DNA from: Planctomycetota bacterium
GTDB taxonomy: Bacteria > Planctomycetota > J058
Direction: 5' to 3'
DNA length: 38,725 nt
NCBI GenBank assembly: GCA_019636275.1
Contig: JAHBXY010000084.1
Coordinates: 1-38,725 of the forward strand
Shown: piece after piece, positions 9,568-18,586 of the stretch
How positions within the stretch are numbered: the first letter of the stretch is position 1
How the letters are laid out: the number at the start of each line of letters is the position of its first letter
Notes under the pieces: generated by a model
The model's input: the letters and a program-made list of their open reading frames with translations, nothing else
What the model was told of the DNA's origin: nothing
Databases searched by the model: none
Program-made: the position numbers and the translations under genes

Positions 9568-10545
9568 TCAGAGCCAGCGGCGCCGCTTGAAGTAGGCCAG
9601 CATGCCCAGCCCCACGAAGGCCATGAACGTCAGCGTGTAGTAGTAGCCGTTCTCCCACTTCAGCTCGGGCATGTTCTCGAAGTTCATGCCGTAGATCCCG
9701 GCGATGAACGACAGCGGGAGCATGATCGTCGAGATGATCGTCAGGACCTTCATGACCTCGTTCATGCGCTGCGAGGCCAGCGACACGAAGGCGTTGAACA
9801 GCGACTTGAGGTCGTCGCGCATGATCTCCAGCGCCTCGGTGAAGTCCTTGAAGTGCTCGTGCACGTCGCGGAAGAACGGCTTGGCCTCGGTCGGGATCTC
9901 GTCGAACTCGGCGCGGGCCAGGCGCTCGAGCAGGTCGCGCTGGCGGATCGCCACGCGGCGCAGGTGGTGCAGGCTGCGGATCAGCTCGAGGATCCGCGCC
10001 AGCACCGACTCGTCGGTCCCCTTGAGCACGCGCACCTCGAGCGCGTCGATCTCCTGCTCGAACCGCGCCGCGAGCGGGGCGAAGCGGTCGACGATCGCGT
10101 CGAGGATCGCGTGCGTGAGGAAGGTCGCGCCTCTCGCCATGTGGTTCTTGCCCGCGGCGAGCGTCGGCGCGCGCACGGCCTCGATCGAGGGCAGGGGGCC
10201 CGCGTGGTGGGTCACGACGAAGTTCTTGCCGACGAACAGGTCCACCTCGATCGTGTGGAGGTCGGCCAGGTCCCAGCCCTGGTCGCGCACGAGCGCCTGC
10301 ACGACGATGTAGAGGTAGCGCCCGTAGTCCTCGACCTTGGGGTTGTGGCCCTCCTTGTAGACGTCCTCGATCGCCAGCGGGTGAAAGCCGAAGACCTGCC
10401 CGAGGATCGCGTCCGACTCGGCCGAGCGCCCGTCGAAGTCCACCCACAGGACCGCCTCGGGGTCCTGCGCCGCCGCGCGGGCCTCGTCGACCGTGTGCAG
10501 CTCCGAGACCCCCAGGCAGGGGCGGTGGACGAGGATGTGCAGCAC
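9568..10545 (-). CDS. corA: CorA family magnesium/divalent cation transporter
   Basis: A 325-aa protein with a large acidic cytoplasmic N-domain, a long coiled helix, and two C-terminal membrane helices. The family signature YGMNF is at residues ~285-289, just after the first membrane helix (LSFIAGIYGMNF), and the C-terminus ends in a positive patch (FKRRRWL) as expected. CorA forms a pentameric channel for Mg2+, Co2+ or Ni2+. The GTG at 10545 is preceded by GGGGGAGG and gives the standard family length; the longer open frame upstream runs through another gene's repeat tract and was rejected. It is convergent with the phosphorelay operon. Confidence 0.95.
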   Translation of the reverse strand: MLHILVHRPCLGVSELHTVDEARAAAQDPEAVLWVDFDGRSAESDAILGQVFGFHPLAIEDVYKEGHNPKVEDYGRYLYIVVQALVRDQGWDLADLHTIEVDLFVGKNFVVTHHAGPLPSIEAVRAPTLAAGKNHMARGATFLTHAILDAIVDRFAPLAARFEQEIDALEVRVLKGTDESVLARILELIRSLHHLRRVAIRQRDLLERLARAEFDEIPTEAKPFFRDVHEHFKDFTEALEIMRDDLKSLFNAFVSLASQRMNEVMKVLTIISTIMLPLSFIAGIYGMNFENMPELKWENGYYYTLTFMAFVGLGMLAYFKRRRWL

Positions 10546-10615
10546 CGGCGGGCCTCCCCCCTGAGCGGGAGGCGAGGTTAGCAGGCGGCGCGCGCGCGCG
10601 AACCGGCGGGCGCGG

Positions 10616-11923
10616 TCACTGCCCGAGGCGGCGGGCGCCCTGGGCGTGCAGGGCCCGGGCGGCGGCCCGCAGGTCCTCGGCGTCGGCCTGGGCCAGCCAG
10701 GCCAGGTCGCGGGCGTCGCCTTCGGCTCCGGGCGTTGCTCCGGGCGTTGCTCCGGGCGTTGCTCCGGGCGTTGCTCCGGGCGTTGCTCCGGGCGTTGCTC
10801 CGCGCGCGGCCCGGCGCGCCTGGCACAGGCCAACGACCACGCGGCGCGCGGCGAGCGCCGTCGGGTCGTCCTGGGGGACGATCCCCTGGAGCGACGCGGC
10901 CGAGAGGGCCAGGGCGTCGGCGGCGACGCCGAGCGGCTCGCCGTGGACCATCGCCGAGAGCGCGCCGAGCTCGTAGAGGGTGGCCCGCTCCTCGAGCGTG
11001 AGGGGCGCCTCGTCGCCCGGGCGCCGCAGGCGGCCCAGCTCGAACAGCTCGGCCGCGGCGCGCAGCTCGGCGCGGGCGGCGTAGTCCTCGACGAAGCGCG
11101 CGAGCTGCGCTTCGCGCGGGCGGCTGCCGACGAGCGACCACAGCCCCTCGAGCGAGCGCCAGCGCAGGGCGGCCCGGGTGAGCCCCAGGAGCTCGACGTG
11201 GTGCGGCTCGGCGGCGAGGGCCAGGAAGGCGGCCTCGTCGCGCGCGCGCCGAGCGGCCTCGCGCAGGGCCTCGACCTGCGGCAGGAACTGCTGCTCGGCG
11301 AGCGCCTTGATCGCGGCCCGGTCGACGCGCACGAGCCCGGTCCAGCGCCCCTCGCGCGCCTCGGCCCGGTAGGTCGCCGGGCGGTGGACCGCGGCCCCGG
11401 GGGTCAGGCGCCGCGCGCGCCACGTGGGGTAGTCGTCGACGATCGTCTCGTCGTGGACGACGAGCGCGTAGCGCTGAGGCCGGCCGAAGAGGGTCACGTC
11501 GCGGTCGGGCGCGTCCTCGGTGACGCGCACGACGGCGAACGAGTCGCCGTCGGGCGGGAAGACGAAGGCGTAGCGGCCGCTGCGCTCGGCCCCCTCGTGG
11601 ACGAGCGGCAGGAGCTCCTCCTCGGCGTCGACGCGGGCGGCCGGCGCGCCGTCCTCGCGCAGGCTCTGGCGGAGCTGGTCGCGCGCCTGCGCCAGGCGCG
11701 CGTCGTCGGCGGGCAGGCCCGGGGGGAGCGGGCGGCCGGCGTCGAGCAGCTCGCGGCGCAGGCGCAGCTCGTAGCCGGCCGAGAGGTAGTCGTGGAGCGC
11801 CCGGAGCGTCGCCCGCGACGTGGTGAAGCGCCGCTCGGGCGACGGCTCCGCCCGCGGCTCGGGGGCGCAGCCGCCGAGCAGGGCCACGAGGGCGAGCGCG
11901 GCGGCGAGGGGGCGCGGGGTCAC
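10616..11923 (-). CDS. Predicted lipoprotein with tandem ATPG repeats
   Basis: A 435-aa protein of unknown function. The leader TPRPLAAALALVALLGGC ends in a lipobox (Cys19), so it should be lipidated and envelope-located. The body is helical and rich in Arg/Glu/Leu. Near the C-terminus (~residues 374-400) lies a run of about six ATPG units encoded by a 12-bp tandem repeat. A strong AGGAGG site precedes the GTG at 11923, which fixes the start. It is 70 bp upstream of corA on the same strand and may be co-transcribed. I recognise no known domain. Confidence 0.75.
   Translation of the reverse strand: MTPRPLAAALALVALLGGCAPEPRAEPSPERRFTTSRATLRALHDYLSAGYELRLRRELLDAGRPLPPGLPADDARLAQARDQLRQSLREDGAPAARVDAEEELLPLVHEGAERSGRYAFVFPPDGDSFAVVRVTEDAPDRDVTLFGRPQRYALVVHDETIVDDYPTWRARRLTPGAAVHRPATYRAEAREGRWTGLVRVDRAAIKALAEQQFLPQVEALREAARRARDEAAFLALAAEPHHVELLGLTRAALRWRSLEGLWSLVGSRPREAQLARFVEDYAARAELRAAAELFELGRLRRPGDEAPLTLEERATLYELGALSAMVHGEPLGVAADALALSAASLQGIVPQDDPTALAARRVVVGLCQARRAARGATPGATPGATPGATPGATPGATPGAEGDARDLAWLAQADAEDLRAAARALHAQGARRLGQ
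10725..10802. repeat. 12-bp tandem repeat (minisatellite) inside a coding region
   Basis: Six exact copies of GCTCCGGGCGTT followed by a partial, diverged seventh. The unit length is a multiple of three, so the lipoprotein frame is kept and each unit adds Ala-Thr-Pro-Gly. Exact identity of the copies points to recent expansion by slippage. It is not a CRISPR: there are no spacers. Confidence 0.9.
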
Positions 11924-12266
11924 GGAACCTCCTGCTGGGGGCGGGGATTGTAGCGGCCCTGGTTCTCCACATGGGCCTCGCCGGGCGGCCGCCGGGGCCG
12001 GGCGGCGGGCGGCGGCGGCCGGGGGGCCCCGGGGCAGCGCGGTTCGGGAGGTGTTTTGTCGGCAAGAACGACGCAAATGGTCCCAGAGAAGCACCTTGCG
12101 TGGGCCGCCCGGGCCTGTCGGAGGGGGTTGCTAGCCTACGGCCTGTCCTGGCGGGGTCGATCGTCGACGCCCGAACGGACACCGAATCACGGTCCGGGGA
12201 GAACCAGAGGAGAACCACCGAGTCCTCCCCTCCGGGCCCGCAGCAGAAGACCGAGAGAGTTGCCAC
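11924..12266. promoter_or_regulatory. recA upstream region
   Basis: This 343-bp spacer separates the leftward lipoprotein gene from recA. The first ~110 bp are G/C-only runs. Around 12050-12085 (GTTTTGTCGGCAAGAACGAC) composition drops toward A/T, which is where a recA promoter would be expected. I see no clear LexA box of the Gram-positive (GAAC-N4-GTTC) or enterobacterial type. The recA leader from about 12180 is rich in GGAGA and AGAG purine runs that could serve as ribosome sites. Confidence 0.35.
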
Positions 12267-13370
12267 ATGGCGCGGAAGAAGAAGGCCGAGCACGACGTCC
12301 ACGATGCCAACGAGGATCCGGAGACCCGGGCCCGTCGGCAGGCGCTCGAGGTGACCCTCGAGCACATCACCAAGCGCTGCGGCCAGGGCTCGATCATGGT
12401 CCTGGGGCAGGACTTCAAGCAGGAGGTCCCGGCGATCTCCACCGGGTCGCTGTCGCTCGACATGGCGATCGGCGTGGGCGGGATCCCGCGCGGCCGCGTG
12501 ACCGAGATCTTCGGCCCCGAGTCGTCGGGCAAGACGACGCTGGCCCTGACCGTGGCGGCCAACGCCCAGCGCCGCGGCGGCGTGGTGGCCTACGTCGACG
12601 CCGAGCACGCGCTCGACCCGAGCTACGCGCGCCGGATCGGCGTGAACCTCGACGCCCTGCTCGTCTCGCAGCCCGACTCGGGCGAGCAGGCGCTGGAGAT
12701 CGTCGAGCTGCTCGTGCAGTCGAACGCCGTCGACGTGATCGTCGTCGACTCGGTGGCGGCGCTCGTGCCCAAGGCCGAGCTCGAGGGCAACATGGGCGAC
12801 GCGCACGTCGGCCTGCAGGCGCGGCTCATGTCGCAGGCCCTGCGCAAGCTGACGGGCGTCGTCAACCGCAGCCGCACGGCGCTGATCTTCATCAACCAGC
12901 TGCGCGAGAAGATCGGCGTCATGTTCGGCTCGCCCGAGACGACGAGCGGCGGTCGGGCGCTCAAGTTCTATTCGTCGGTGCGCATCGACATCCGGCGCAT
13001 CGGCTCGATCAAGGAGGGCGACGGCGCCACGGGCAACCGGGTGAAGGCCAAGGTGGTGAAGAACAAGGTCGCCCCGCCGTTCCGGCAGGCCGAGTTCGAC
13101 ATCATGTTCAACCGCGGGATCTCGTGGTTCGGCGACGTCCTCGACCAGGCGGTCGAGCTGAACGTCGTGCGCAAGGCCGGCGCCTGGTTCAACTTCGGCG
13201 AGACGCGCATCGGCCAGGGCCGCGACAAGTCGATCCAGTTCCTCGAGGCGAACCCCGACATCGCGGCCGAGGTCGAGCAGCTCGTCATGGCCAAGCTCCT
13301 GCCGGGCGACGACGAGGCCGAGGCCGAGCCGGCGCTGGCCGCCGTCGGGTCCGGCGCGGCCGACGAGTAG
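12267..13370 (+). CDS. recA: Recombinase RecA
   Basis: A 367-aa strand-exchange ATPase for homologous recombination and SOS signalling. Walker A GPESSGKT is at residues 83-90; the hallmark segments YVDAEHALDP, VVDSVAALVPKAE, NQLREKIGVMFG and ETTSGGRALKFY are present in order. The acidic, Ala-rich C-terminal tail (DDEAEAEPALAAV) is typical. The N-terminus has a ~20-residue charged extension compared with E. coli RecA. No recX or lexA gene follows; the next gene is a small membrane protein. The identification is certain. Confidence 0.99.
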   Translation: MARKKKAEHDVHDANEDPETRARRQALEVTLEHITKRCGQGSIMVLGQDFKQEVPAISTGSLSLDMAIGVGGIPRGRVTEIFGPESSGKTTLALTVAANAQRRGGVVAYVDAEHALDPSYARRIGVNLDALLVSQPDSGEQALEIVELLVQSNAVDVIVVDSVAALVPKAELEGNMGDAHVGLQARLMSQALRKLTGVVNRSRTALIFINQLREKIGVMFGSPETTSGGRALKFYSSVRIDIRRIGSIKEGDGATGNRVKAKVVKNKVAPPFRQAEFDIMFNRGISWFGDVLDQAVELNVVRKAGAWFNFGETRIGQGRDKSIQFLEANPDIAAEVEQLVMAKLLPGDDEAEAEPALAAVGSGAADE

Positions 13371-13440
13371 TCGGCGCACACGGTCGGGCGGGGGGTCGGC
13401 CACGTCGGCCCCTCGCCTCGACCTCGTGTAGCCTGGCGGC

Positions 13441-13992
13441 GTGTCCCTCCCGTCGGACGACCTGCCTGACGAGCCCCCCCAGACGGCCGGCGACGCCGGC
13501 GACTCCGGGGCCGCCGGCGAGGTCTTTCGCGACCTCGTCGATCGCGGCCCGGCGCGTGACGAAGACGACGACGGCGACCAGGTCATCCTCGACCTCAGGC
13601 CGTCCGCCGGCAAGCCGCGCGACCTGTCGCCGGCGGACCGCCGGGTCCTGCCCGGCTGGTGGCCGTGCTGCTTCATGGGCGGGCTCTTCGTCGTGGCGCT
13701 CACGCTCATGACGCTCGGGAGCCTCTACAAGGACCCGATCTACTCGCGCCTCCTCTCGCCCGAGGACCGGCTGGGCGAGGCCGGTTCGCTGATCGAGCTG
13801 GGCCGCCAGCGCGAGGTCGAGGCCGAGCGCACGGGCTCGCCCCTGGCCCTCGAGCAGGCGCTCGACGCCTACGAGCGCGCCCTGATCTACGTTCCTGAGC
13901 ACCCTCCGGCGCTGGAGGGGATCGACCGGGTCCGCGCGGCGCTCGGGCGGGGGGCCGTGCCGGTCGAGGCGCCCGGGCCGGGACGACGCTGA
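13441..13992 (+). CDS. Small membrane protein with acidic N-terminus and TPR-like tail
   Basis: 183 aa from GTG 13441. The first ~60 residues are acidic and disordered-looking (DEDDDGD), then one membrane helix (~75-95, CFMGGLFVVALTLMTLGSLY), then a soluble part with a tetratricopeptide-like helix pair (PLALEQALDAYERALIYVPEHPPAL). Cys-Cys precedes the helix. The function is unknown. It follows recA by 70 bp and may be read from the same transcript. No clear ribosome site is visible, so the start is less certain than the frame. Confidence 0.65.
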   Translation: MSLPSDDLPDEPPQTAGDAGDSGAAGEVFRDLVDRGPARDEDDDGDQVILDLRPSAGKPRDLSPADRRVLPGWWPCCFMGGLFVVALTLMTLGSLYKDPIYSRLLSPEDRLGEAGSLIELGRQREVEAERTGSPLALEQALDAYERALIYVPEHPPALEGIDRVRAALGRGAVPVEAPGPGRR

Positions 13993-14146
13993 GGCAGCGC
14001 CGCGTTCTGGTCGCTCTTGGACCCGGTGCTCGTCCTCGACCCGCCAAAGCGCAGCGTGTGGGAGGCGCGGAACGGGCCAAGCACCGTCGGCCGGGCACTT
14101 GCGCCGATCGCGCCCCCCTCGCGAGCGCATCATTCAGCGCAGGTCG

Positions 14147-16759
14147 TCAGCGGCCGAGGACGATCGTCCCGGCGCCGAGCTCCACGAGCACGCCGCCGTG
14201 GTGGATCGCCACGCCGTCCTCGCGGAACTCGACGCGCACGCCGCGCAGGCGCACCGTGCTGCGCGTGTCGAGCGTGGCGGTGGCCGACGGGCCGAGCGGC
14301 GCGAGGAGGAAGCGGGCGTCGACCGCGTCGGCCGTGATCGTGACGTCCACGCCCTCGAGCGAGCGCAGGGTCGGGGTGCCGGTGGTCGCGTCGACCTCGA
14401 GCTTGCCGTGCGCCGTGACGCGCGCCGGGCCGGTCAGGCGGACGGTCGTCTCGCTCGTGGCGTCCTTGGTGCGGAAGGCGGTCCCGCGGGCGAAGTCGAC
14501 GGAGAGCGCCAGGTCGACCTTGGCCGGGCCGACCAGCGGCTGGCCGCCCGAGGCCAGGGCGCGGGGGTCCAGGCGGAAGCCGACCGCGGCGCGCAGGTCG
14601 ACCGTCGTCCGGCCGCGGAGGGCGAGCGCCAGGTCGCGGTGGGCGACGCTGCCCGCCTCGAGCACCAGGTGCGCCTCGAAGGTCGCGCCGCGCTCACCGC
14701 GGGCGAAGCCGTCGGTCTCGAGCACGCCCGTGCGCACGTCGGCGCGGCGCAGGTCGCCCGTCGACACGGCCAGGCGCGTGCCGGCGCCCACCTCGCCGCG
14801 CAGGACGGGGCCGCCGGGGAGGCCGTGCTCGACCGTGCCCGTCCCCTCGCGCAGGGTCACGCTGCCCTCGGCGGCCACGCGCCGCACCTCGGTCACGGCG
14901 CCCTCGCGCGTGCCGAAGCGCACGTTGGCCGCCGTGCGCGCGGCGACGTCGACGGGGCCGGGGAGGTCGGCCGTGACGCCGGCGGCGCTGACGCGCGTGC
15001 GCTCGCCGGTGCCGGCGACGCGGGCGTCGACCGTCACGCGGGCGGCGCCGCCCTCGAGGGTGCGCTCGCGGATCCCCGCGAACGTGTAGGCGTAGAGGTT
15101 CACCCGCGCGCCCGGGCGCAGGGTCGTCGTGGCCTCGACGCGGTCGGCGCCCTCGCCGGCGAGGATCCCCACGACGCCCGGCGTGGTCGTGGCGCCGTTC
15201 AGCCGCACCTCGGCCTTCGTGAAGATGAACCCCATGCGCGTGCCGAGCGCGCCCTCGGCCGAGAGCACCGGGCCGCGCGACTCGTCGACGCCGGGCGTGC
15301 TCGGGTCGTCGGCGGCGGCCAGGTCGAGGCGCGTCGGCAGCCCGGCGCCCAGGCGGTCGGCGCCGTGGATCGACACGGGGCTGTCGATCGTGAGCCCGTA
15401 GCGGCTGTCGCGGCTGATCGTCAGCTCGCGCCGGTCGTCGGGGTTGCCGGTGAGCGGCCGGAGCACGAGGCGCGCGTCGCCCTCGAAGTCGGCGCGGGCG
15501 CGGCCGGGGGCCACGACGTAGGCGCCCTCGGGCAGCTCGGCGCGCAGGTCCGACAGGTTCGCCTCGGCGCGGGCGCGCGCCGTGATCTCGAGGTCCACGC
15601 GCTCGGGGTCCTCGAAGGGCAGGCGGGCCCGGTGCTCGCCCGAGAGGTGGACGCTCGCCCGGTCGATCCGGGTCCGGCCGACGCCCGGCTCGTTCACCTC
15701 GCCCGAGACGGTGCCCGTGGCCAGGAAGGTGTTGTCGCGCCGCGGGTCGCTCTCGTAGGTGCGGCCGACGAAGCGCCCGTGCGCGGCGAAGCGCAGCTCG
15801 TGGTCGCTCATGTCGAGGTGGCCGCGCCCGTCGCTCAGGGTGATCCGCCGCGGGTCGGCGCGGGCCTCGAAGCGCAGGGCCAGGTCGGAGATCGGGATCG
15901 CGTCGAGCACGGGCCGCAGGTCGTCGAGGCCGTTGCTCGCCGCCCGCGAGCCCTGGGCGCCCGGCTTGGGCAGCCAGTCGAGCAGGTCGGTGGCCCGCGG
16001 CGGCCAGCGGTCGATCGGCAGGGTGTCCTCGAGCTTGACCACCTGCCCGTCCTGCTTCACGTCCTTCCACTTGCCGCCGCGCCAGCCGAAGAACCAGGTG
16101 CCGCGGTCCCAGCTCTGCACCGTGCCGTCGCGCTTGATGCGGATGTCCGGCACGAAGGCGCCCGCGAGGCCGGAGCCGGCGGTCTTGAAGACCATGGCCC
16201 CCTCCTCGTCGCGGTAGATCTTCTCGATCGTCAGCTCCTGCGGCCAGAAGCTCACGCCCATGAGGTTCAGGTTGAGCTTGAAGTGCAGGACGCCCTTGTC
16301 GTCGAGCGTCATCGAGTTGAAGCGCAGCGGCCCGAGCGCCATGGGGTTCGAGGGGATGAACTCCAGCTTGCGCAGGACCGCCTCCTGCTCGCCGCGGCGC
16401 TTCTCGTAGCCGGCGGCCAGGCGGATCACCGTGCCGTCCTTGACCGAGAACGGCCCGATCCGCGCCGTGCCGTTGACGACCGTGAAGGTCGAGCGGCGGT
16501 CGACGGTCAGCGTGGCGTTGAGGTTGATCGAGCGGAACGCCTCGAGGTACTGGCGGAGCTCGTCGCCGGTCGGGTTGCGCGCGGCGAACGCCAGGTCGTT
16601 GAGGGCCGCGTCCGACCCGTCGCGGCTGGAGACGATCGCCTCGAAGGGGTCCTCGACCGGCTGCGCCCGGACCGGCCCGGCCGCCGTGGCGACGAGGCCG
16701 AGCGTCAGGGCCACCAAGAGGGCGTTGCGTTCCAGGGCCCGGCGCTCCGATCGGATCAT
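14147..16759 (-). CDS. Large exported protein of unknown function
   Basis: An 870-aa secreted or periplasmic protein. A signal peptide with a clear Ala-rich end (ATAAGPVRA, cut near residue 32) starts at ATG 16759, preceded by GAGAGG. The rest lacks membrane helices and consists largely of alternating beta-strand-like segments full of R/T/V (for example VRLTGPARVTAHGKLEVD), as in AsmA-like, LptD/OstA-like or autotransporter-like beta-solenoids. The first 300 residues are better ordered (KLEFIPSNPMALGPLRFNSM). The upstream extension of the open frame to 16909 lacks a ribosome site and was rejected. No family is recognised. It is divergent from the HEAT-like exported protein; both have export signals. 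Confidence 0.75.
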   Translation of the reverse strand: MIRSERRALERNALLVALTLGLVATAAGPVRAQPVEDPFEAIVSSRDGSDAALNDLAFAARNPTGDELRQYLEAFRSINLNATLTVDRRSTFTVVNGTARIGPFSVKDGTVIRLAAGYEKRRGEQEAVLRKLEFIPSNPMALGPLRFNSMTLDDKGVLHFKLNLNLMGVSFWPQELTIEKIYRDEEGAMVFKTAGSGLAGAFVPDIRIKRDGTVQSWDRGTWFFGWRGGKWKDVKQDGQVVKLEDTLPIDRWPPRATDLLDWLPKPGAQGSRAASNGLDDLRPVLDAIPISDLALRFEARADPRRITLSDGRGHLDMSDHELRFAAHGRFVGRTYESDPRRDNTFLATGTVSGEVNEPGVGRTRIDRASVHLSGEHRARLPFEDPERVDLEITARARAEANLSDLRAELPEGAYVVAPGRARADFEGDARLVLRPLTGNPDDRRELTISRDSRYGLTIDSPVSIHGADRLGAGLPTRLDLAAADDPSTPGVDESRGPVLSAEGALGTRMGFIFTKAEVRLNGATTTPGVVGILAGEGADRVEATTTLRPGARVNLYAYTFAGIRERTLEGGAARVTVDARVAGTGERTRVSAAGVTADLPGPVDVAARTAANVRFGTREGAVTEVRRVAAEGSVTLREGTGTVEHGLPGGPVLRGEVGAGTRLAVSTGDLRRADVRTGVLETDGFARGERGATFEAHLVLEAGSVAHRDLALALRGRTTVDLRAAVGFRLDPRALASGGQPLVGPAKVDLALSVDFARGTAFRTKDATSETTVRLTGPARVTAHGKLEVDATTGTPTLRSLEGVDVTITADAVDARFLLAPLGPSATATLDTRSTVRLRGVRVEFREDGVAIHHGGVLVELGAGTIVLGR

Positions 16760-16972
16760 GGCGACCTCTCCCAGCGGCCGGTCCAAGTGCAGACACCATG
16801 CCTGAGACGAACGTCCGCCTGTGGACAGGCGAATCAGCCACTTAGAGTTCCGACGAGACGAACCTGCGTCGAAGTGCGGCGTGCACCCGCCTCGTTTCCG
16901 CGTCGGCACTCAGAGTCGCCCTGGCTGGCGCGGGTGCCCGCGGCTACCCTCTGGCACGCTCCGGGAGGGGTC

Positions 16973-18190
16973 GTGCGACGAGCCACGGCGACGGCGATCG
17001 GCCTCTTCCTCCTCCTCGCGACCGCCCCAGCCCGCGCCGGGGTGTGGGAGGACCCCGACCTGGCGACGGCGCTCGCCGGGGCGGTCCACGTCGTCCGGGG
17101 GCGCGCGCCGGCCGAGGGCGCGCGGGGGCGCCCGACGGTCACCTTCCGGGTCGAGGTGTCGCTCAAGGGGGCCGCGCCGGGCACGGCGCTGGAGGTCGGC
17201 GGCCTGCACGACCCGAGCGCGTCGCCGGGCCCCGTGTTCGCGCCCGACGAGCAGGTGTGGCTGGTCGTCGTGAGGGACGACGACACCGGCGCCCTGCGCG
17301 TGCCTACGCCGACGTTTGGCCGCTACCCGCTGCGCGAGGGGCAGGTGGTCCACGCGACGCCGCGCGACACCTACCTGCGCCTGAGCCTCCCCGAGGACGT
17401 CTTCGTGGCGCTCGTGCGCCTGCATCTCGGGCAGCGCGACGCCGCCTGGCTCGACGCGCTGCGGCGCCACCTCGACGCCGTGGCGCCGACCGAGCCGGGC
17501 CCGCCGCGCGCGCTGGCCTTCGTGGGCCTCGAGGCGCTGGCGCTCGTCGGCGAGGAGGCGGACGCGGCGCGGGCCGAGCGCCTCCTCGACCCGGCCGGCC
17601 CGTTCCAGCTGCGCGTCTCGGCCTGCCGGGCGCTCGCCCGGTCGCTCGGGGCGCGGGCCGCCCCGCGCCTGGTGAAGGTCGTCCAGACCGACCCCGAACC
17701 GGCCGTGCGCTCGGCCGCGGCCGACCTGCTGGCGCGCGCCTCCGGACCGCCCTCGCACGCGGGCGAGGGGCTCGCGCGGCGCCTCGTGGCGCTCGTCGCC
17801 GAGGCCCCGGCCGAGCCGGTGCGGTTCGTCGGGCCCAACGACCCGCGCCTGAACGCCTGGCCGTCGCCGCGCGTGGCGCTGCTCAGGGCGATCGGCCGCG
17901 CCGGCCCGGCGCCCGTGCGGGCGGACCTGCTCGCCCTCCTCGACGGGCCCGCGCAGCCGCTCGAGGTCTTCTCGGAGGTCCTGCGCGCGCTCCTGCTCCT
18001 CGACGACGACCGCGCGCTGTCGCTCGACCTCGCGGCGCGGCTGCGCCCCGACGACTCGGACGAGCCGGGCGACGACCTGCGCAACCGCGAGCTGTGCGCC
18101 GCGCTGACGATGCACACGCGCCTCGAGCACGGGCTCGACGTCGCGCGCTGGCGCGCCTGGGCCGCCGAGCAGCGGGCACGTCAGCGGTAG
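16973..18190 (+). CDS. Exported HEAT-repeat-like protein
   Basis: 405 aa from GTG 16973, which follows GGGAGGGG. A signal peptide (ATATAIGLFLLLATAPARA) directs export. Residues ~25-130 form a beta-rich domain (FRVEVSLKGAAPGTALEVG) also seen in proteins that report on protein stability or binding; ~150-390 are helical HEAT-like repeats (LRVSACRALARSLGARAAPRL, AVRSAAADLLARA). The C-terminus ends with ...AAEQRARQR, and its stop lies inside a sequence whose duplicate sits 400 bp further right. HEAT repeats usually mediate protein contacts; the partner is unknown. Confidence 0.75.
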   Translation: MRRATATAIGLFLLLATAPARAGVWEDPDLATALAGAVHVVRGRAPAEGARGRPTVTFRVEVSLKGAAPGTALEVGGLHDPSASPGPVFAPDEQVWLVVVRDDDTGALRVPTPTFGRYPLREGQVVHATPRDTYLRLSLPEDVFVALVRLHLGQRDAAWLDALRRHLDAVAPTEPGPPRALAFVGLEALALVGEEADAARAERLLDPAGPFQLRVSACRALARSLGARAAPRLVKVVQTDPEPAVRSAAADLLARASGPPSHAGEGLARRLVALVAEAPAEPVRFVGPNDPRLNAWPSPRVALLRAIGRAGPAPVRADLLALLDGPAQPLEVFSEVLRALLLLDDDRALSLDLAARLRPDDSDEPGDDLRNRELCAALTMHTRLEHGLDVARWRAWAAEQRARQR

Positions 18191-18586
18191 TCCGGCGCCA
18201 GCGTCAGCGGCACGCGTCAGCCCGACCGACGGCGCCCGCGCGGGCGCCGGGGTCGCTGCTGGGGGCGCTCGGGCCCGGCGTCTCGCGAGGCCTGCGCGGC
18301 TCGAGGCCGTGCGCGCGCTCCTGCTCTCGAGGACGACCGCGCGCTGCCGCTCGACCGCGCGTCGCGGCCACGCCGCGTCGACTCGGACGAGCCGGACTCG
18401 GACGAGCCCGGCGACGAGCTTCGCAGCCGCGAGCTGTGCGCCGCTGACGATGCACGCGCGGCTCGACGAGGTGGCGCGCTGGCGCGCCTGGGCCGCCGAG
18501 CAACGGGCCGCCGAGCAGCGGACCGCCGAGCAGCGGGCCGACGATCAGCAGGTCGCCGCGCAGCGGGCCGCCGAGCCGCGGGCGCG
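18191..18586. pseudogene. Tandem-duplication debris of two convergent gene ends
   Basis: This stretch holds (a) ~45 bp resembling the 3' end of the rightward neighbour (18191-18235 matches 18597-18645, including GGCGCCAGCGTCAGCGG), then (b) a degraded copy of the 3' end of the HEAT-like gene (about 18300-18596 matches 17960-18190). Copy (b) has lost frame in its first half but regains the ending RWRAWAAEQR...RQR. It has extra 15-bp units of GCCGCCGAGCAGCGG. The order 'A tail, B tail remnant, A tail remnant, B' is what one tandem duplication across a convergent junction leaves behind. Confidence 0.75.

Noticed and set aside
10725..10802. Possible CRISPR array
   Set aside because: The 12-bp units are contiguous with no spacers and lie within a coding frame.
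11924..12266. LexA box in front of recA
   Set aside because: No match to either GAAC-N4-GTTC or CTGT-N8-ACAG that would stand out from the background.
16950..16972. Candidate sigma54 promoter (TGGCACG) upstream of the HEAT-like gene
   Set aside because: The -12 element (TTGC) is absent at the proper distance.
14099..18190. A 1363-aa plus-strand open frame
   Set aside because: Its first part is antisense to the exported 870-aa gene; only the final 405 residues, from GTG 16973, form a believable protein.
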